Below are positions 1 through 12,912 of a DNA stretch of 64,000 bases, in pieces. Position 1 is the stretch's first letter. Every line of letters begins with the position of its first letter. Under the pieces are notes generated by a model. That model saw only the letters and a list, made by a program, of their open reading frames with translations. It was not told the DNA's origin and ran no database searches. The stretch is from the NCBI RefSeq assembly GCF_902148845.1, contig NC_043751.1, positions 31,309,294-31,373,293 of the forward strand. The letters are read 5' to 3'. The translations under genes were made by a program, and so were the position numbers. The stretch is from Salarias fasciatus (lineage: Eukaryota; Chordata; Actinopteri; Blenniiformes; Blenniidae).

Positions 1-534
1 ATGGGAATCGAATCGAATCAACAGAATTTCCTCTTTGTCATTTTCTTTCAAAATAAAGTTCCATGTGGACCCACTGGTCCACCTCAGGAATCCATCTTCA
101 ACAAAAAGCTCCAACAGCGACGAAACCAGGAAAAACTTGCAGTGTTCAGAGGAATGAAAAGACCGAGTTCTCCTGAGAGATTGAGCCGATCGGCTCACCC
201 TCTGATCAGACTCTACAACCAATAACAGAACCATCAGCCGAACAACCAGACGGGAAATACCAGCAGGAAGTGACACTTCCACAATGCACCTGCACAGCAC
301 AGGGCCGAGAAAAGCCAAGTGTCAAAGGCAGAAAAATTCAATGAAAAGAAAAAAGACTGAGAACTGTTGAGTTCTACGATTTCTCTCTGATTTCTTCCCT
401 TTATCTGTTGCTAAATCTAATTTTAATTCTGCGATTGATGGCGAAGACTCTAGAGACAGTCCTGCATGAGTCTGAGAGGGACCGCCGCCAGAGGCTCGCT
501 AATCCGGCCAACAAAACTCTTCACCAGCTCTTAC
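1..534. other. sv2b intron 2 (partial), no further exon seen
   Basis: In gene direction this follows the exon 2 donor at 534-533. I looked for the next SV2 exon (continuing after KGMLG) in the minus-strand frames and did not find it. AT-rich unique sequence with no repeat recognised. Confidence 0.5.
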
Positions 535-727
535 CCAGCATGCCTTTCTCTGCATTGGACAGACACAGGTCCTTCTCTGCCGACGGCAGGGCGAACGCCA
601 CCACGAAGCACTCCACGCCGTCGGCCATGAGCGCCAGGCCCAGCACCACGAACAGCGTCCACTGGAACCTGCCGTGGCCGCAGTCCTCCATGATGTCCTC
701 GTACTGCTCCGACAGCTCCTCCAGCTC

Positions 728-763
<36 letters not shown>

Positions 764-2702
764 AGCGCGGCTTTTAGCCCTGAGAGCAGAAGAAGAACGG
801 AGGGGCTGAAATCCCTCACCTCAGGAGCCGCCGCCATTTTCACTGAGGGCTGCAGAGTGGCGAGCAGCTGAGCGGGCGGTGCTGAATCCAGCCGCGTGCA
901 CGGCGTGGTGTGTGCAGTGTGTTGTGTGTACAGTGTGTTCTGTGCATTGTGTGTGTTGTTTGTAGTGTGTTCTATACAGTGTGTTGTGTGTGTTGTGTAC
1001 AGTGTGTTCTGTGTGTTGTGCAGTGTCTGTTGTGTGTAGTGTGTGTAGTGTGCGCGACGTTCTGTTGTGTGTTGTGCAGTGTGTGTACAGTGTGTGTTGT
1101 GTGTGTAGTGTGTACAGTGTGTGTTGTGTGTTGTGCAGTGTGTGTTGTGTGCTGTGTGTTGTGTACAGTGTGTTGTGTGTCGTGTGCAGTGTGTACAGTG
1201 TGTTGTGTGTAGTGTATGTTGTGCAGTGTGTAGTGTGTTGTGTTGTGTTTTGTGTGTTGTGCAGTGTGTTGTGCATTGTGTGTTGTGTGTTTTGTTGTGT
1301 GTTGTGCAGTGTGTAGTGTGTTGTGTGCAGTGTGTGTTGTGCAGTGTGTAGTGTGTTGTGTAGTGTGTTGTGCATTGTGTGTTGTGCATTGTGTGTTGTG
1401 TGTTTTGTTGTGTGTTGTGCAGTGTGTAGTGTGTTGTGTTGTGTTTTGTGTGTTGTGCAGTGTGTTGTGCATTGTGTGTTGTGTGTTTTGTTGTGTGTTG
1501 TGCAGTGTGTTGTGTGTTGTGTTGTGTTGTGTGTTGTGCAGTGTGTTGTGTGTTGTGCAGTGTGTGCATTGTGTGTTGTGCGTTGTGTTGTGTTGTGTGT
1601 TGTGCAGTGTGTTGTGTGTTGTGCAGTGTGTGCATTGTGTGTTGTGTGTTGTGCGTTGTGTTGTGTGTTGTGTAGTGTGTTTTGCAGTGTGTGTTGTGTG
1701 CTGTGTACAGTGTGTTGTGTGTTGTGTGCAGTGTGTACAGTGTGTGTTGTGTACAGTGTGTTGTGTGTGTTGTGTGTTGTGCAGTGTGTAGTGTGTTGTG
1801 TGTTGTGCAGTGTGTGCATTGTGTGTTGTGCAGTGTGTGTTTTGTGCAGCATGTTGTGTGTTGCGTGTTGTGTTGTGTGTTGTGCAGTGTGTTGTGTGTT
1901 GTGCAGTGTGTGTTTTGTGCAGCATGTTGTGTGTTGCGTGTTGGGTTGTGTGTTGTGCAGTGTGTTGTGTGTTGTGTGTTGTGCAGTGTGTAGTGTGTTG
2001 TGTGTTGTGTAGTGTGTTGTGCAGTGTGTGTTTTGTGCAGCATGTTGTGTGTTGCGTGTTGTGTAGTGTGTTGTGCAGTGTGTGTTTTGTGCAGCATGTT
2101 GTGTGTTGCGTGTTGGGTTGTGTGTTGTGCAGTGTGTTGTGTGTTGTGTGTTGTGCAGTGTGTAGTGTGTTGTGTGTTGTGTAGTGTGTTGTGCAGTGTG
2201 TGTTTTGTGCAGCATGTTGTGTGTTGCGTGTTGTGTAGTGTGTTGTGCAGTGTGTGTTTTGTGCAGCATGTTGTGTGTTGCGTGTTGGGTTGTGTGTTGT
2301 GCAGTGTGTTGTGTGTGTTGTGTGTTGTGCAGTGTGTAGTGTGTTGTGTGTTGTGTAGTGTGTTGTGCAGTGTGTGTTTTGTGCAGCATGTTGTGTGTTG
2401 CGTGTTGTGTTGTGTGTTGTGCAGTGTGTTGTGTTGTGTTGTGTCCAGTGTGTAGTGTGTCCTCACCGTGCCGCCCGCTGCGCCGCCTTCACCTCGTCGG
2501 GGTGGGGGATGCCCTGGTACTCTCCCTCGTACATCTGGTCCTCCTCGTCGTGTCCTTCGGTCACGTCGCTCGCCGCGTCCTCCTCCTGAGGGGGGTAGTC
2601 CGCCTGGTAGCCGTACCCGTCGTGGCCGCCGCCCTCGCCGTACGTCCCGTAGCCGTCGCCTCCTCCCTGGTGGTACACGTTGTTCTGGTAGGGGTCGGCC
2701 AT
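535..2702 (-). CDS. sv2b: Synaptic vesicle glycoprotein 2 (SV2B-like), first two coding exons, partial
   Basis: Coding exons are 2702-2467 and 779-535; the remainder lies beyond position 1. Exon 1 starts at ATG 2702 (context GCCAAGATGG) and reads MADPYQNNVY, a Gly/Tyr-rich stretch, then SDVTEGHDEEDQMYEGEYQG and IPHPDEVKA, the N-terminal cytosolic signature of SV2 proteins and closest to SV2B from memory. Its donor (GTGAGG) leaves phase 2; exon 2 follows CTCTCAG and restores frame. Exon 2 carries a run of nine glycines, then SEQYEDIMEDCGHGRFQW and the first membrane segment (LFVVLGLALMADGVECFVVA), ending KGMLG before GTAAGA. SV2 proteins are 12-helix major-facilitator relatives of synaptic and secretory vesicle membranes and act in regulated exocytosis. 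The poly-Gly run (GGC repeat) is not part of the mammalian SV2B I recall. Family call is firm; the B paralogue is less certain, since SV2C has a similar N-terminus. Confidence 0.88.
905..2459. repeat. TG-rich satellite filling sv2b intron 1
   Basis: About 1.55 kb of tandem, variable units built from TGTTGTGTGT, TGTGCAGTGTG and TTTTGTGCAGCATG. Longer higher-order units (about 180 bp, recurring near 1905, 2085 and 2265) are visible. In the sense of the gene the array is AC-rich and starts a few bases after the exon 1 donor at 2466. All six frames contain long Cys/Val or His/Thr/Asn pseudo-ORFs; these come from the repeat and are not genes. Confidence 0.95.
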
Positions 2703-5700
2703 CTTGGCTGCCGGCTGACGCTACAGTCGGTGACGGTGTCTGTTTGGCTCGTTGCTCCTGAGTTAAGTCGGTCTGAGGCTCCGGTTACGCCGTGGACATG
2801 TTACGTCTCAGTCTGAAGCGTAGTCCGGTGGCGTGACCCGGCGGCGTGCTGCGGCTCCGTTCGATCCGACGGCGCTCCTCACAGTCCGACGTCTCCGATC
2901 CGACAGTCTGCTCAGATCCTGGAAGGACAAACAAGCTAGCATCAGGCTGCAGTTAAACATCTTCAAACTTCAGTTTGACTTTAAAACCAGCTGCTTCTGA
3001 ACACTGAAGGCTTCTGAGGGTTTGAAGGGAATTTATGCTGTTTGTACAGAAGTTCCTAAATATTCTGCTGGTGGACTTCAGGTGTTTTTGGATGGTTGAT
3101 CAACTGGATTTGGACTACAGACCAGATTAGAACTGGTTGTTAACGAGTTTTAGACTGGATTTTAGACGAGGTCAGGTTGTTGAACTGGATTTCGGCTACA
3201 TTCTGGCCTGAACCAGAACTGGTTGATCAGCTGGATTTGAACTGACTTTAGACTATGGTAGGACTGGTCTAGAACTAGTTGTTTTACAGGTTTAGTCTGG
3301 TTTTTGGCAGAACTTGGGGTTAAGATCAGTCTCAGACTCTTTAATGGCTGCTTGAAGGATTTGTTCTGGACTGATTTCATTTTCATTTCCCTTCACAGCT
3401 TGAGTACGCTGTCTCTTTAAATCTTGTGGATGCGTTGGTTTCTTGAGTTCCAGAATAAAGGTTTTAGAGTTTAGGATCTGATTGGTCATGTGACTTTGCT
3501 GCAGATGGTTGTTAGCTTAGCATTAGCTTCTAACTGCTACTGTTCAGCTTTGGAATAAACCTGAAGGTTTACGCTTATATGTTTTGTTTAATATTGTAGA
3601 AACGAGGAGAGGTGTGTGATTGGATGTTTTGTTTTGTTTTTTTCAAACAGGATGCTGCTCTCAGGGTCAAGTTGTCGAAATAAACTCGTGCACTTCTGTA
3701 TTAACTCGCTCTGAATCTTTGTGTCAGTTGAAATGAAAACAGTAAACAGTGACAGCTAACTCCCAAGCTCAGCCAGAAATCTGTAGACATATTAAAAGAG
3801 ATTAAACGTTCCCAGGTTCCTCATCAGGTTCCTCATCAGGTTCCTCATCAGGTAGATTCCAGAGTGCAGGAGCCCTGGAGCTCAGTCCTTCACACGGATT
3901 CAGTCGGAGGGAGGATGGTGTGAAACGTGAGCCGCTCTGCTCTGAAGATGCTTCCGCTTCATTCCTCGGCTGCTGAGGCAGATCGGTGCGGTCCGGACAG
4001 GAGAGGCCGGTCGGCTCTGTGAGCTCCTGCGGTTTCTGCGGCCCTCTGAGGCTCCTCGCCAACGCTGCTCCACTCCATTAACGCCGCAGCTCGGCTCCAT
4101 TAGCGGCCGGCTGGACGGCCTCCGCACTCCCTCCGAGGCAGGGCGCTAACTCTCGCTAACTCCTGACCGGTTAACTAACCTGCTACCTCTGGTACAGCGG
4201 CAGCATTTCTGCTCTCCCACCTTGGTGACGACTGTAGCCTCCATTTTGTTTCTGCTACGTCTCCCGCCGAATCAGGACACGTCTTCTGTATCCTGATCTC
4301 TGTTTCTGATTGCCTTGGTGCGGCTGACTCTTATTGGCGAGCCGCCCAACCAATCAGCACCTAAACACCTAAAAACCAGGTGGAGTAGGCACTGGTGGAA
4401 GAGGGGCTTTATGGTCGAGTTTTTGGCCCTTTCACACGATGATTTTAAATGAAAAGGTAAAACTTTTGTTGCGTTTACATGACGACGGTGCTCGGAGCCT
4501 TGAACCGTTCTGAAAAAGCTCCAGATCTGTTGCCATGGAAACGGTAACAGATCTGGATCTGCCGCTGGTCCTGCTCCCGGTCGAGTTCCCCACGGCGGCA
4601 GTGAAGAGCTGCTCTGTTCATGCTCAGTCGACGGCCATCGTTAATGTTCGCAGCACAAGAACAAACAGCAGCACCGACTGGAGTTCCAGCAGGAAAACTA
4701 CTTCCCTTCCAGTGTTTCTGAATTTGAGATCTTGAATATCTCAAACTTGTTTTAGACCGATTGTTTTACACTTCACTGTAGACGAGTTTCACGTACTTCA
4801 CATTTCATTCATTTGTCCGTGGTGAAGACGTAAGTGTTGGTAATGGAGCCAGACTGCTATAGAAGACGCAACGCAACGGAGAAACAGCGCATCCGGTGAG
4901 ACATGGGGGTGAGACTGCTTTCACATCAGGACAATCAAGGACTCGGTTCACTTATGGGGAGTTAAGGAATGTTCACACCTTCATTTAGTCTGGTTTTCTT
5001 ATGCACTGCACTTTCAACAGCGAACCAAACGTCTGGACGACGTCATGCAACAACAGGAGCTGCTGGTTTGGAGGCGCCGTCACCTGAAACCTACACCGAT
5101 CCGCTAGCAGCTAGCAGCTAGCAGCTAGCCACAAGCAACCCCGGTATCTAGTCTTCTGACCATCTACCAATGAGCTCCTGGTCTTCCACACCACTCCACC
5201 TCTGACCTCTGACCCCAAACAGTTTCAACTCTTTCTTTGTGCGTCTGTTTATTCTGATTCGTCTTGCTGGCTTTGCTGGTTTTGCTACCCACAATGCACT
5301 GCACTACACATCACGTCCTCTCTATGCAGCAGCTGGAAAGTCCACTTGGAAGGGGACCAAGACCCTCGGTTTCAAGGGGACCAGCGTTTCCTTGTTTGAT
5401 CCAGATCTGAGTTCTCAGGAGAGCTTTAATACATCAAACGAAGTCCCTGAAGTGGACTCTGGTCTGGGTCAAACAGGACTGCTTTGAAAACACCCAGGAT
5501 CCGCTGCTCCAGATGTCTCTGATGATGAAGCCAAATCTTTCTTAGTCCTCTGGATATTTTGGAGAACACATTTTACAGTCTACAGTGAAGCCTCCGACGA
5601 GGGGCTCGTGAAGTGCGGACACCTTTGCTGAGTGGACAAATGTACAAACATGGACAAGCTTTCTATTGTTAACGCCTTAAAGAGCAGACACCTTGCCAAA

Positions 5701-7949
5701 CGTGGACAACAGACAAGTTTTTCTGGTAATTTCCAGTTGAAAAGACGAGAAAATGGCCAAAATCCAGTACAGTACATTTCTCAAGTTCTGCAGAAGCTGC
5801 TGATGTTCTTTGGTTCAGGAAAGTGACAGCTTCTTGTATTGCCTTTGCTTACAGAGTTCTATGCTCTGTGTCTTCTTCTCTGGTGAATTTCTGACAGTTA
5901 CAAAGTTACAGTGCCACCTAAAGGCCTGGCATATGAACCACATGGTTTTAGTAGCTTTCACAGTGTGAGTGGATTCAGTAGACAGTTTTAGCCCAATACG
6001 ATTCATATTCCAGGCAAATTTCAGCTCAAAGTTATTTATCCAACCAGAAACAATTTTTTGACCAGAAATGATACAGGCTCCTTCCACTCCTGTCAGGGTG
6101 CCCCCTCATCACAGGGTTTACTGTAATTACAGTACATATATACATATCAGGGGTTTTTTTTTTTTTCAAAACATATCTCAACATAACTGAAGGAAGAACT
6201 CAAACCCCTGAACGCTTTGAGGAGCCACTAAAACAGGATAAACAAGGTGAGTGGTTTGACAGACAGCTGAAGAGAAACCAGCCGTCCAGCAGGAAATTAC
6301 AGCCTGTTATTGTGACCCCGCTGTTCCATCTCATCACATCGATCGATCCAGCCTCACTATTGACCGTCGCCATCCTCATAAAGGAGGCCGTCACTCAGAT
6401 ATCGCAGTGAGCCGCTGCCTTTTCAGCTTATTTCTTTACCCAGTCAGAGGCTGCCGGTCACGACGGTGCAGGGAAGCAGGATTATTCCAGAACCAACCGT
6501 TTGTCAGCTCCAGGTGTTCAACTCATTCTGACTGCTGATGTTTCACCATCGGCTGAAGTTGCTCAAATTAGTGCTGCATCGTCTCAAGTCATAAATAGTT
6601 TTGTATTTTTGCTGACAAGCTGCAGAGTAAGAGCTAAAGGAGGCTTGAAGCCAGACCTCTCTCCACACCACAGCCTGCAACCTGAAGCTCTAAAAGTCTC
6701 GTTTCTGAGCGTCTGATCCACCAAGACCCTCCATTTGGGGTAAAAATGTTATATTTCAGGAAGGATCCCCAGCGAGGAGGCGGAGCTTCAGGAATCATTG
6801 GCACTTGTGATTGGTCAAAGCTTTCTGGTGTGTTTATGAGCCGTCCTGCCTCGCTCATCTGTTCACATCTCTTTGGTCCATTCTGAGCTCTTTTGTCTGT
6901 TTAGACCTGTTTGGTCCATTCAGGGCTTTTTAGTCCATTCTGATCTCTTGGGTCTTTAAGATATTTTTGGTTCATTCAGACGTCTTCGGTCCATTGAGGA
7001 CCTTTTGATCAACATAAACCTTTTGGATTTATTTAGACGTCTTTGGTGCACTCTGACTCTTTATTCCCATTTGACAAACTCCGTTTGTTTAGACATCTTT
7101 GATCCATTTGGTCCTCTTCAGTCTGCGCTGCATTTCCTTGTCACGTTTTGGGTTTAAAGCAGGAGCTGTCAGAAAAGTGACAACACGGATAACTGGCTCG
7201 TGGCGGCCAAGCATTCACATTCGATTTCGGCTCTTCCGATCATTGAGAAGCAGAATTCACCGAGTGTTGGACTGTTCACTGCTAACATGATCTGGTTCAG
7301 AGCAGATGGTGAGACAGGTTAGTTTACCCTGCTGATGATGTGTTGCTGCACCAGAGTCGGTTTGGAAGCTTTATATAAGTTCAAGTTATTTCTGAGTTAA
7401 AAACGTCATACGAGAATAAGGATTTCAGGGTTTGTGTGTGTTGAACTAGACGGCGAGCAGCTGTGATTTGTTAGATGAAGGTCAGCTGACACAACAAAAA
7501 ACACGAAGCTGGACAGAAAAAAAAGCTCCCCTCCCCTGTAAACTGAGACCAGAGCAAACAGGACACAAAGCGCGTCCTCAGCTGAGAGGCTGTGCGGACG
7601 GGCGGCTCGCTTCTGTCAAACGATGCAGCGAGCGAGCGGCGGCGAGAACGAAGCACGCTTCAAACGAGGGAGGGCCGGCATCTGCCTCCGCCACGAGAGC
7701 GCCTTAATAATGTATCATGTTCCTTTATACAGCGGGGGGGGGGGGGGGGCTCACACACTCAAGTACACTCAGACATACAGATACAAAGACACACACAGTG
7801 TGTTGTTTCAAACACGACTGCCGTCTGACTCGGGTAATATGAGCTTCTTTAAGAGACAATGACACTTTTAATCCTCAAACACACAGTTTGTGCCGCACAC
7901 AGTAACACTTGTTTACTGTCTGTCAACACTGAGTGCACACACACACACA

Positions 7950-7990
<41 letters not shown>

Positions 7991-10439
7991 ACGCACATGC
8001 ACACACACGTCTTGCTGTTCCTGCACTGAGCCGGTCCTACTCCATTATCTGAGGCAAATCAGGAAAGAATTCAGTGAGTTTATATATCGAACAAAAACCA
8101 TCATCACAATCTGACGGCATTGGCATCTTCAGCAACCCGACAGATGGATTTCTATAAAGCTTCCCAAAACCTCCGATAATCCTGCCGGCAAGCCAACACT
8201 AGATTGACAGCCTGCTAACAATAAGCTAAGATCCCGCAAACTGCTTTTAAACATCCTGCTAACGTCCTACTAGCAGCCTGTGAACATCCCGCCACGATTC
8301 CGCTAGCACTCTGCTAACATTCCCTAAACCACTTGCTAACATTCTGTTAAGACACCAACAACATTCTGCTAACACCCCATTGGCAACCTGTTTACAGCCT
8401 GGTAACAGTCTGCTAACACCCCTATTAGCCGCATGCTAACACCGCATTAGCAGCCTGTTTACACCTTGCTAATGTTCTGCTAACACTCTATTAGCCGAAC
8501 AGCTGTTGACTGCTGCCGTGGTGCTCTTGAGCAGTAGCACGGAGCCCGAGTGTTTCCAGAAGGTTCCATCTCGGGAGCTGTATTAAAAAAGTTGCGTTTT
8601 CAGCCAGGTTGCCTTGTGAACGGGTCCTCGGTCGTTCACGGCCCCGCTGGGCCGGACACGGACTGGTCTTCCTGAGAGACCGGGCAGAGCTCCGGGTCCG
8701 GCAGCGGTGGAGCAGAGGCCAGCCGTGTCGAGTCATCGTGACTGTTCGAGTCCCACCTGCGGCGGCCTCCATCCCCACCGTGACGGAGACGCCGATCCCC
8801 CCGAACACGCAGCCGGCGGCAGGAAAACACGAGCACGAGACCGGCGGCGCAACCCGAGCCCCGTGTTTGCAGTGATTATGTAAGGCGGCTGCTGAACACC
8901 GGCTCCCCTGCTTCTGATTAATAGATCCGCTTTTGCTTTTACTTTGCGCCTTGTTAGGGACTCCAGCGCTCCTTCCACACAGCGGTGGGGTTTTCCTGAA
9001 ATGGAGCGCAGGAGCCAAAGTTCAGGCGTCTGGCGTGTTCGTGCTCGGAATCGGTCTGCGCTGCTCAGGGTGTGAAAGCAGCCGCATGCATCCCGACAGA
9101 CGGACCCATTCACCGGAGCAGAGCGAAAACCCATCACTGCTGTCAAACAGGCACATCCTCAAAACATCTAAAATAACTTCCAGTCTGAAGTGGTTTTATT
9201 TAGAGGCAAACCGCCTTCTTCAGCTCTTTAGATCCTCAGAGGACAGATTTAGAGTCAGACCCTGAAAGGCAGAAGTCAAACTGAGGTTTTTCTTACCGGG
9301 ACGACGCTCCGACTCCACAACCCGCCGGCCTGAACACTGACAGCTCGGAGTTGGAGCATCACCGCGCAGAGGCAGGACGGACGGATTAGAGCAGGGAGGA
9401 TGGTGCCAGCCTCCACCCCCCCCTCTCTGCAGCACTCCTCCCTGCTGACACCACCCCCCCTCCGCCTCCATCGTGGTACCATCCACCTCCACAGCTCCAT
9501 CCTGCAGGAGCGTACCATGTGTGGCGCAGAGGGGGCAGAGCAGGGAGGGTGGAGGGGGGCTGGGCGGGGAGGGGGGCTGAGAGAGGGGCATATGGGAGGC
9601 CAGTGGGAGGGGGATGGAGGGATGAGGAGGAGGAGGAGAGTGACAGATGTGTTGACTTAGAGTGAGATGAATGATGAGATGTTTGGTGTTTCGACGGTGC
9701 AGAAGTCCTGCAGCTTTTTACAGGAACCGAATCGTGTCCAGGCTGTCTGTGGGAGCCACATCTTCATCACACCTCCTCCTCCTCCTCCTCCTCTTCCTCC
9801 TGTTCCTCTGTTCAGCTGCTGCACCGCCGCTCCCTTCGTGCATTTAGGCATCATGATTAAGTGATGAGGGGAGGGAGGAAGTGAAAGACAGCGACAGGCC
9901 GTCTGCTTTCCGCTCAAGACCGGCTCCTCCACAGTCCAGGGCCGACATCCTCCAAAAGTTCCACCGCCCCGCGTTGAGCAGCGATGGACCACAGAGACGC
10001 TCGATGTGAGTCGGCAGCACAACACTTCAGGGCCGGAGGAAAAAAAACTGTCCTGGAGCAGACATAACGCCGAGCTGACTCCGAGCTTAAAGCAGAACGT
10101 TTCCCAGTGAACACCGATATGATCCTCCTGCTAAACCTGCCGCCGCTCTGCTCCGTACAAACACAGCGTCAACACCTATCACCTACTGAGAGGCTCTTTT
10201 GGTTTATTGTCCATCATATTTTTTCACAATCTCACTGTTTTCTTACGTTTCAAAACTGGTGATCGAGAAGACGCTCGGATAAAAACACTGCTGTGGTGAG
10301 ACGTGCTACTGCTACACGGCTAAACATGCTACTGCTGCGCGGCTAAACATGCTGCTGCTGCGCCACTAATCAGGCTACTGTCTAAATGACAAAATAAAAT
10401 TTAAAGAGGCACAAAATAATTGCACAAAATAAAAAACGC
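2703..10439. other. sv2b upstream region and gene-poor intergenic DNA
   Basis: The first 200 bases are GC-rich and probably hold the sv2b 5' leader and promoter. Beyond that I see no exon with splice sites and coding bias. Contents are simple: a 15-bp triplet (ggttcctcatca type) near 3815-3852, a poly-G run at 7735-7750, (CA)n at 7937-8010, and a degenerate CTGCTAACA-type tandem at about 8190-8490. Short ORFs in the GC-rich stretch at 8600-9650 show no recognisable domain. Confidence 0.5.
8190..8490. repeat. Degenerate tandem with CTGCTAACA core
   Basis: Repeated variants of CTGCTAACA and CTAACACC every 15-25 bases, rich in imperfect copies, suggesting an old minisatellite. Non-coding. Confidence 0.6.
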
Positions 10440-11110
10440 GAAAGGGCACCGTGCACCACTGAGACTGATGATTTTTGGCCCTCCGCGCCTACCGTAGCAA
10501 AAGACACGCTTCAAAATGGAGGAAGACGAAGTTGAATCAGCCGAGGCTCCGTCGTCGAATAAATCGGTTGTGTGGAGTTGTTTTAGCTTCCCATGTAGAC
10601 GACGAGAGGACGGTGAGAAGACTGTCGAAAAAAACCGTGTGCAAAATACGGTGCTACAGTTCGCCCTATGCTGCGGGAAGAACCAGGATACCACTGCAAT
10701 TTTTGCTTTTTCAAAAAGCATTTTGTTTTGAACTGAAGACAGGAAGCAACAATGTAGTCATGCTGTTGTTATCCTGTGTGTTTCAGCAACAAAGCACTTT
10801 TTCATTGAGATTGTATGTTTTTATTTGCACTGATTTTGCATTTTTTTCAAAGAGAATTTATTTTGTATTGATGCAGCATTATTTTTTGTATGTCTGCATA
10901 AAGAATGAAATTAAGAAAATTAGATTTTTGCTTAACTTGCTACTGTTGGGGACTTTCTTTAATCTTTATTTGGTATCTTGAGTATTTCAGTCATGTTTCG
11001 TATTTCGTATCGTTTCGTGAGTTCCACAGTTCCACAGATGGAATGAAAACGCAGCAACTCGTTTCACTTTGCCTGAAAACAATGTTCAGTAAATGTTAGA
11101 ATGCAATGTT
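10440..11110 (+). mobile_element. hAT transposon fragment with degraded BED zinc finger
   Basis: From 10516 a short reading frame starts MEEDEVESAEAPSSNKSVVW and continues CFSFPCRRREDGEKTVEKNR, which matches the start of a BED-finger module as found in hAT/ZBED-type transposases (aromatic start, then a VCKIC-like segment). The following segment reads TVCKI...PYAAGRTR in the neighbouring +1 frame (around 10630-10690), so at least one frameshift breaks the finger. AT-rich sequence with no catalytic domain follows to about 11100. Termini were not defined. The hAT assignment rests on the BED-like segment only. Confidence 0.5.
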
Positions 11111-12480
11111 TCTGCCTTCTCAATCCAGCAAAGCAGGACGAGCAGACGCCATGATCTATTTATCGTGTCGAATAAACTTTGAAGATTTTATTTCAATGTT
11201 TTTATTGCTTCTTTCTAGAGTATTTTATAAATTGATTTGAGTGAGTTTCTCTTCCTGTTAAAAGCTGTGAAAGTATGAAAGGGTATCGGAGATGACCTGA
11301 CGTCACCGTGGCTGTGTGTGTGTGTGTGTGCGTGTGTGCGTGCGTGTGTGTGTGTAGCCCTGAAGCTGGACCATATGGAGCGGCGTCTGTGGGCTCATTA
11401 GCGACTCGGACGATGAACACACACACGGCGCAGCTCCGGTGATTCGGCGTTTCACTTCGCCTTCGGCCGGACAGAAGATCGGCTTCATTCATCGGCCGCA
11501 CGCAGCTGCAAACCGCTGGATTTCATCCGCTTTCAGATCGAACTGCGGCAGCATCCTGCTAATTCCTCCCAAATGATCAACTAATCAACACAATCAGCTG
11601 AATTAGCTTTAAATGCTAACTCAGATCAAACTCTAGTGTTCTGTAAATGTGATCAGAAAACGGATGAGGCTGGTGTCCAATTACCAGCAATAACAGTATG
11701 TTCAGGTTTTACTGCATTTGGCCTAATTTGGCTTCTAGCAGAAGAAGAGCCTGATGTCAAATTACAGAAGCAGCAGCCTCGGAGATTTCAGAGTTCACAG
11801 CTAACTTACAGATGTGAGGAGCAGGAAGGGGGTTTATTCCAGAGGACAATAAATGTCTGTCTTTAACACGTTTCATGATAAAACATCGTGGTGTAAACGG
11901 AGACGGAGTGAAGAACAGAGGTTGAGAGAAATCCGTCCCACTCGGCCTCAAGTCTCACTTTCTGTTTGAAATCAAACCATCAGTCAATGCCAACTCCCTC
12001 AATTAGCTAATGAGCTGAAAGCTGAATCAGGAAACAGAGCGGAGGTTTGGTGAAACAGCGGCGTGCAGAGCGACTCGGATCATCTCACATTTCCACCGAC
12101 AGACCCTCCGCCCCCTCCTCCACCCTCCAGACGGCGCGGGGCAGCTGGCCTCAATCCCCTGGCCGTGGTGGTGGGTGGGTTTGATCCGCAGGCGTCCACC
12201 GACACAAACACACGCTAATGCTAATCCCGGTGGCACACTCTGGCAGCGCAGAGCTGCCGGCGGAGGATTACACACACCGAGCTGACCGTCACACACACAT
12301 GTAATCCGAGCCGTGAGCGGCACGGAAACGTCACGTTACTCCCCCAGCATCCCGACGCCCGACCCGCTGACGTCAGGCCGAGGGAGCCAGGCAGAACCGC
12401 AGGGGTCCGAGAGGGCGCTCCACTGCACCGTCGCTGAAAAACATCTGGTCCAATGAAAGGAACCAGGCCAAGGATGTGGA
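11111..12480. other. Intergenic, no gene seen
   Basis: Contains a (TG)n tract at 11312-11356 and otherwise unique sequence. The stretch 12040-12330 is GC-rich with ORFs on the minus strand but no recognisable domain or convincing splice pattern. Confidence 0.4.
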
Positions 12481-12483
12481 GAC

Positions 12484-12662
12484 AAGCTAATGCTGATGCT
12501 GATGCTGATGCTAATGCTAATGCTAATGCTAATGCTGATGCTGATGCTAAGGCTGATGCTAATGCTGATGCTGATGCTGATGCTAATGGTAATGCTGATG
12601 CTAAGGCTGATGCTAATGCTGATGCTGATGCTAATGCTAATGCTAAGGCTAATGCTGATGCT
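12484..12662. repeat. 6-bp/12-bp repeat (GCTGAT/GCTAAT)n
   Basis: About 180 bases of alternating GCTGAT and GCTAAT hexamers. They give Ala-Asp/Asn and Met-Leu pseudo-ORFs. A shorter related run is at 18315-18340. Confidence 0.95.
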
Positions 12663-12764
12663 GTTTACAGTGCCAGGAGGACTGACTCAGTTCAGGAGTA
12701 ATCAGGCACCCCTTCGTTTGATTGTATTATCCCCTACTGGAACCATGGTTCGAATCCCTAAAGT

Positions 12765-12912
12765 CTCCTCCTCCGAGTCTGGTTCTGCAGAAAGTCTCAT
12801 CTGAGTCTGGTTCTGCCGGTTTCTTCCTGTTAAAGGCAGTTTTTCCTCTGCAAGGAGTTTCCAGCTGACGGTTGTATTTGGCGTTATGGAAATCAAACTG
12901 AACTGAGTTTAG
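12765..12912 (+). repeat. Remnant of a common teleost dispersed repeat (SINE-like tail)
   Basis: Contains GGTTTCTTCCTGTTAAAGG, GTTTTTCCT and a degenerate TTTGGCGTTATGGAAATCAA followed by CTGAACTGAG. From memory this corresponds to the abundant fish repeat ending TTTGGCGCTATATAAATAAA. A reverse-oriented tail of the same kind is at 47008-47090. Class not assigned. Confidence 0.55.

Noticed and set aside
499-2466. Long His/Thr/Asn/Gln-rich (minus) and Cys/Val-rich (plus) reading frames
   Set aside because: They lie in the TG/AC satellite of sv2b intron 1; stop codons are missing only because of repeat composition.
8491-9018. 175-residue minus-strand frame starting MAPALHFRK
   Set aside because: No family resemblance, no signal of codon bias that I can judge, and no supporting splice context.
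9220-9660. GC-rich overlapping ORFs on both strands near 9.2-9.7 kb
   Set aside because: Low-complexity Gly/Arg and Ser/Pro translations, no domain, no matching splice sites.
12720-12750. GGTTCGAATCC, a tRNA B-box-like motif at about 12733
   Set aside because: No A box at the right distance and no cloverleaf could be folded; it probably belongs to a SINE-like remnant.
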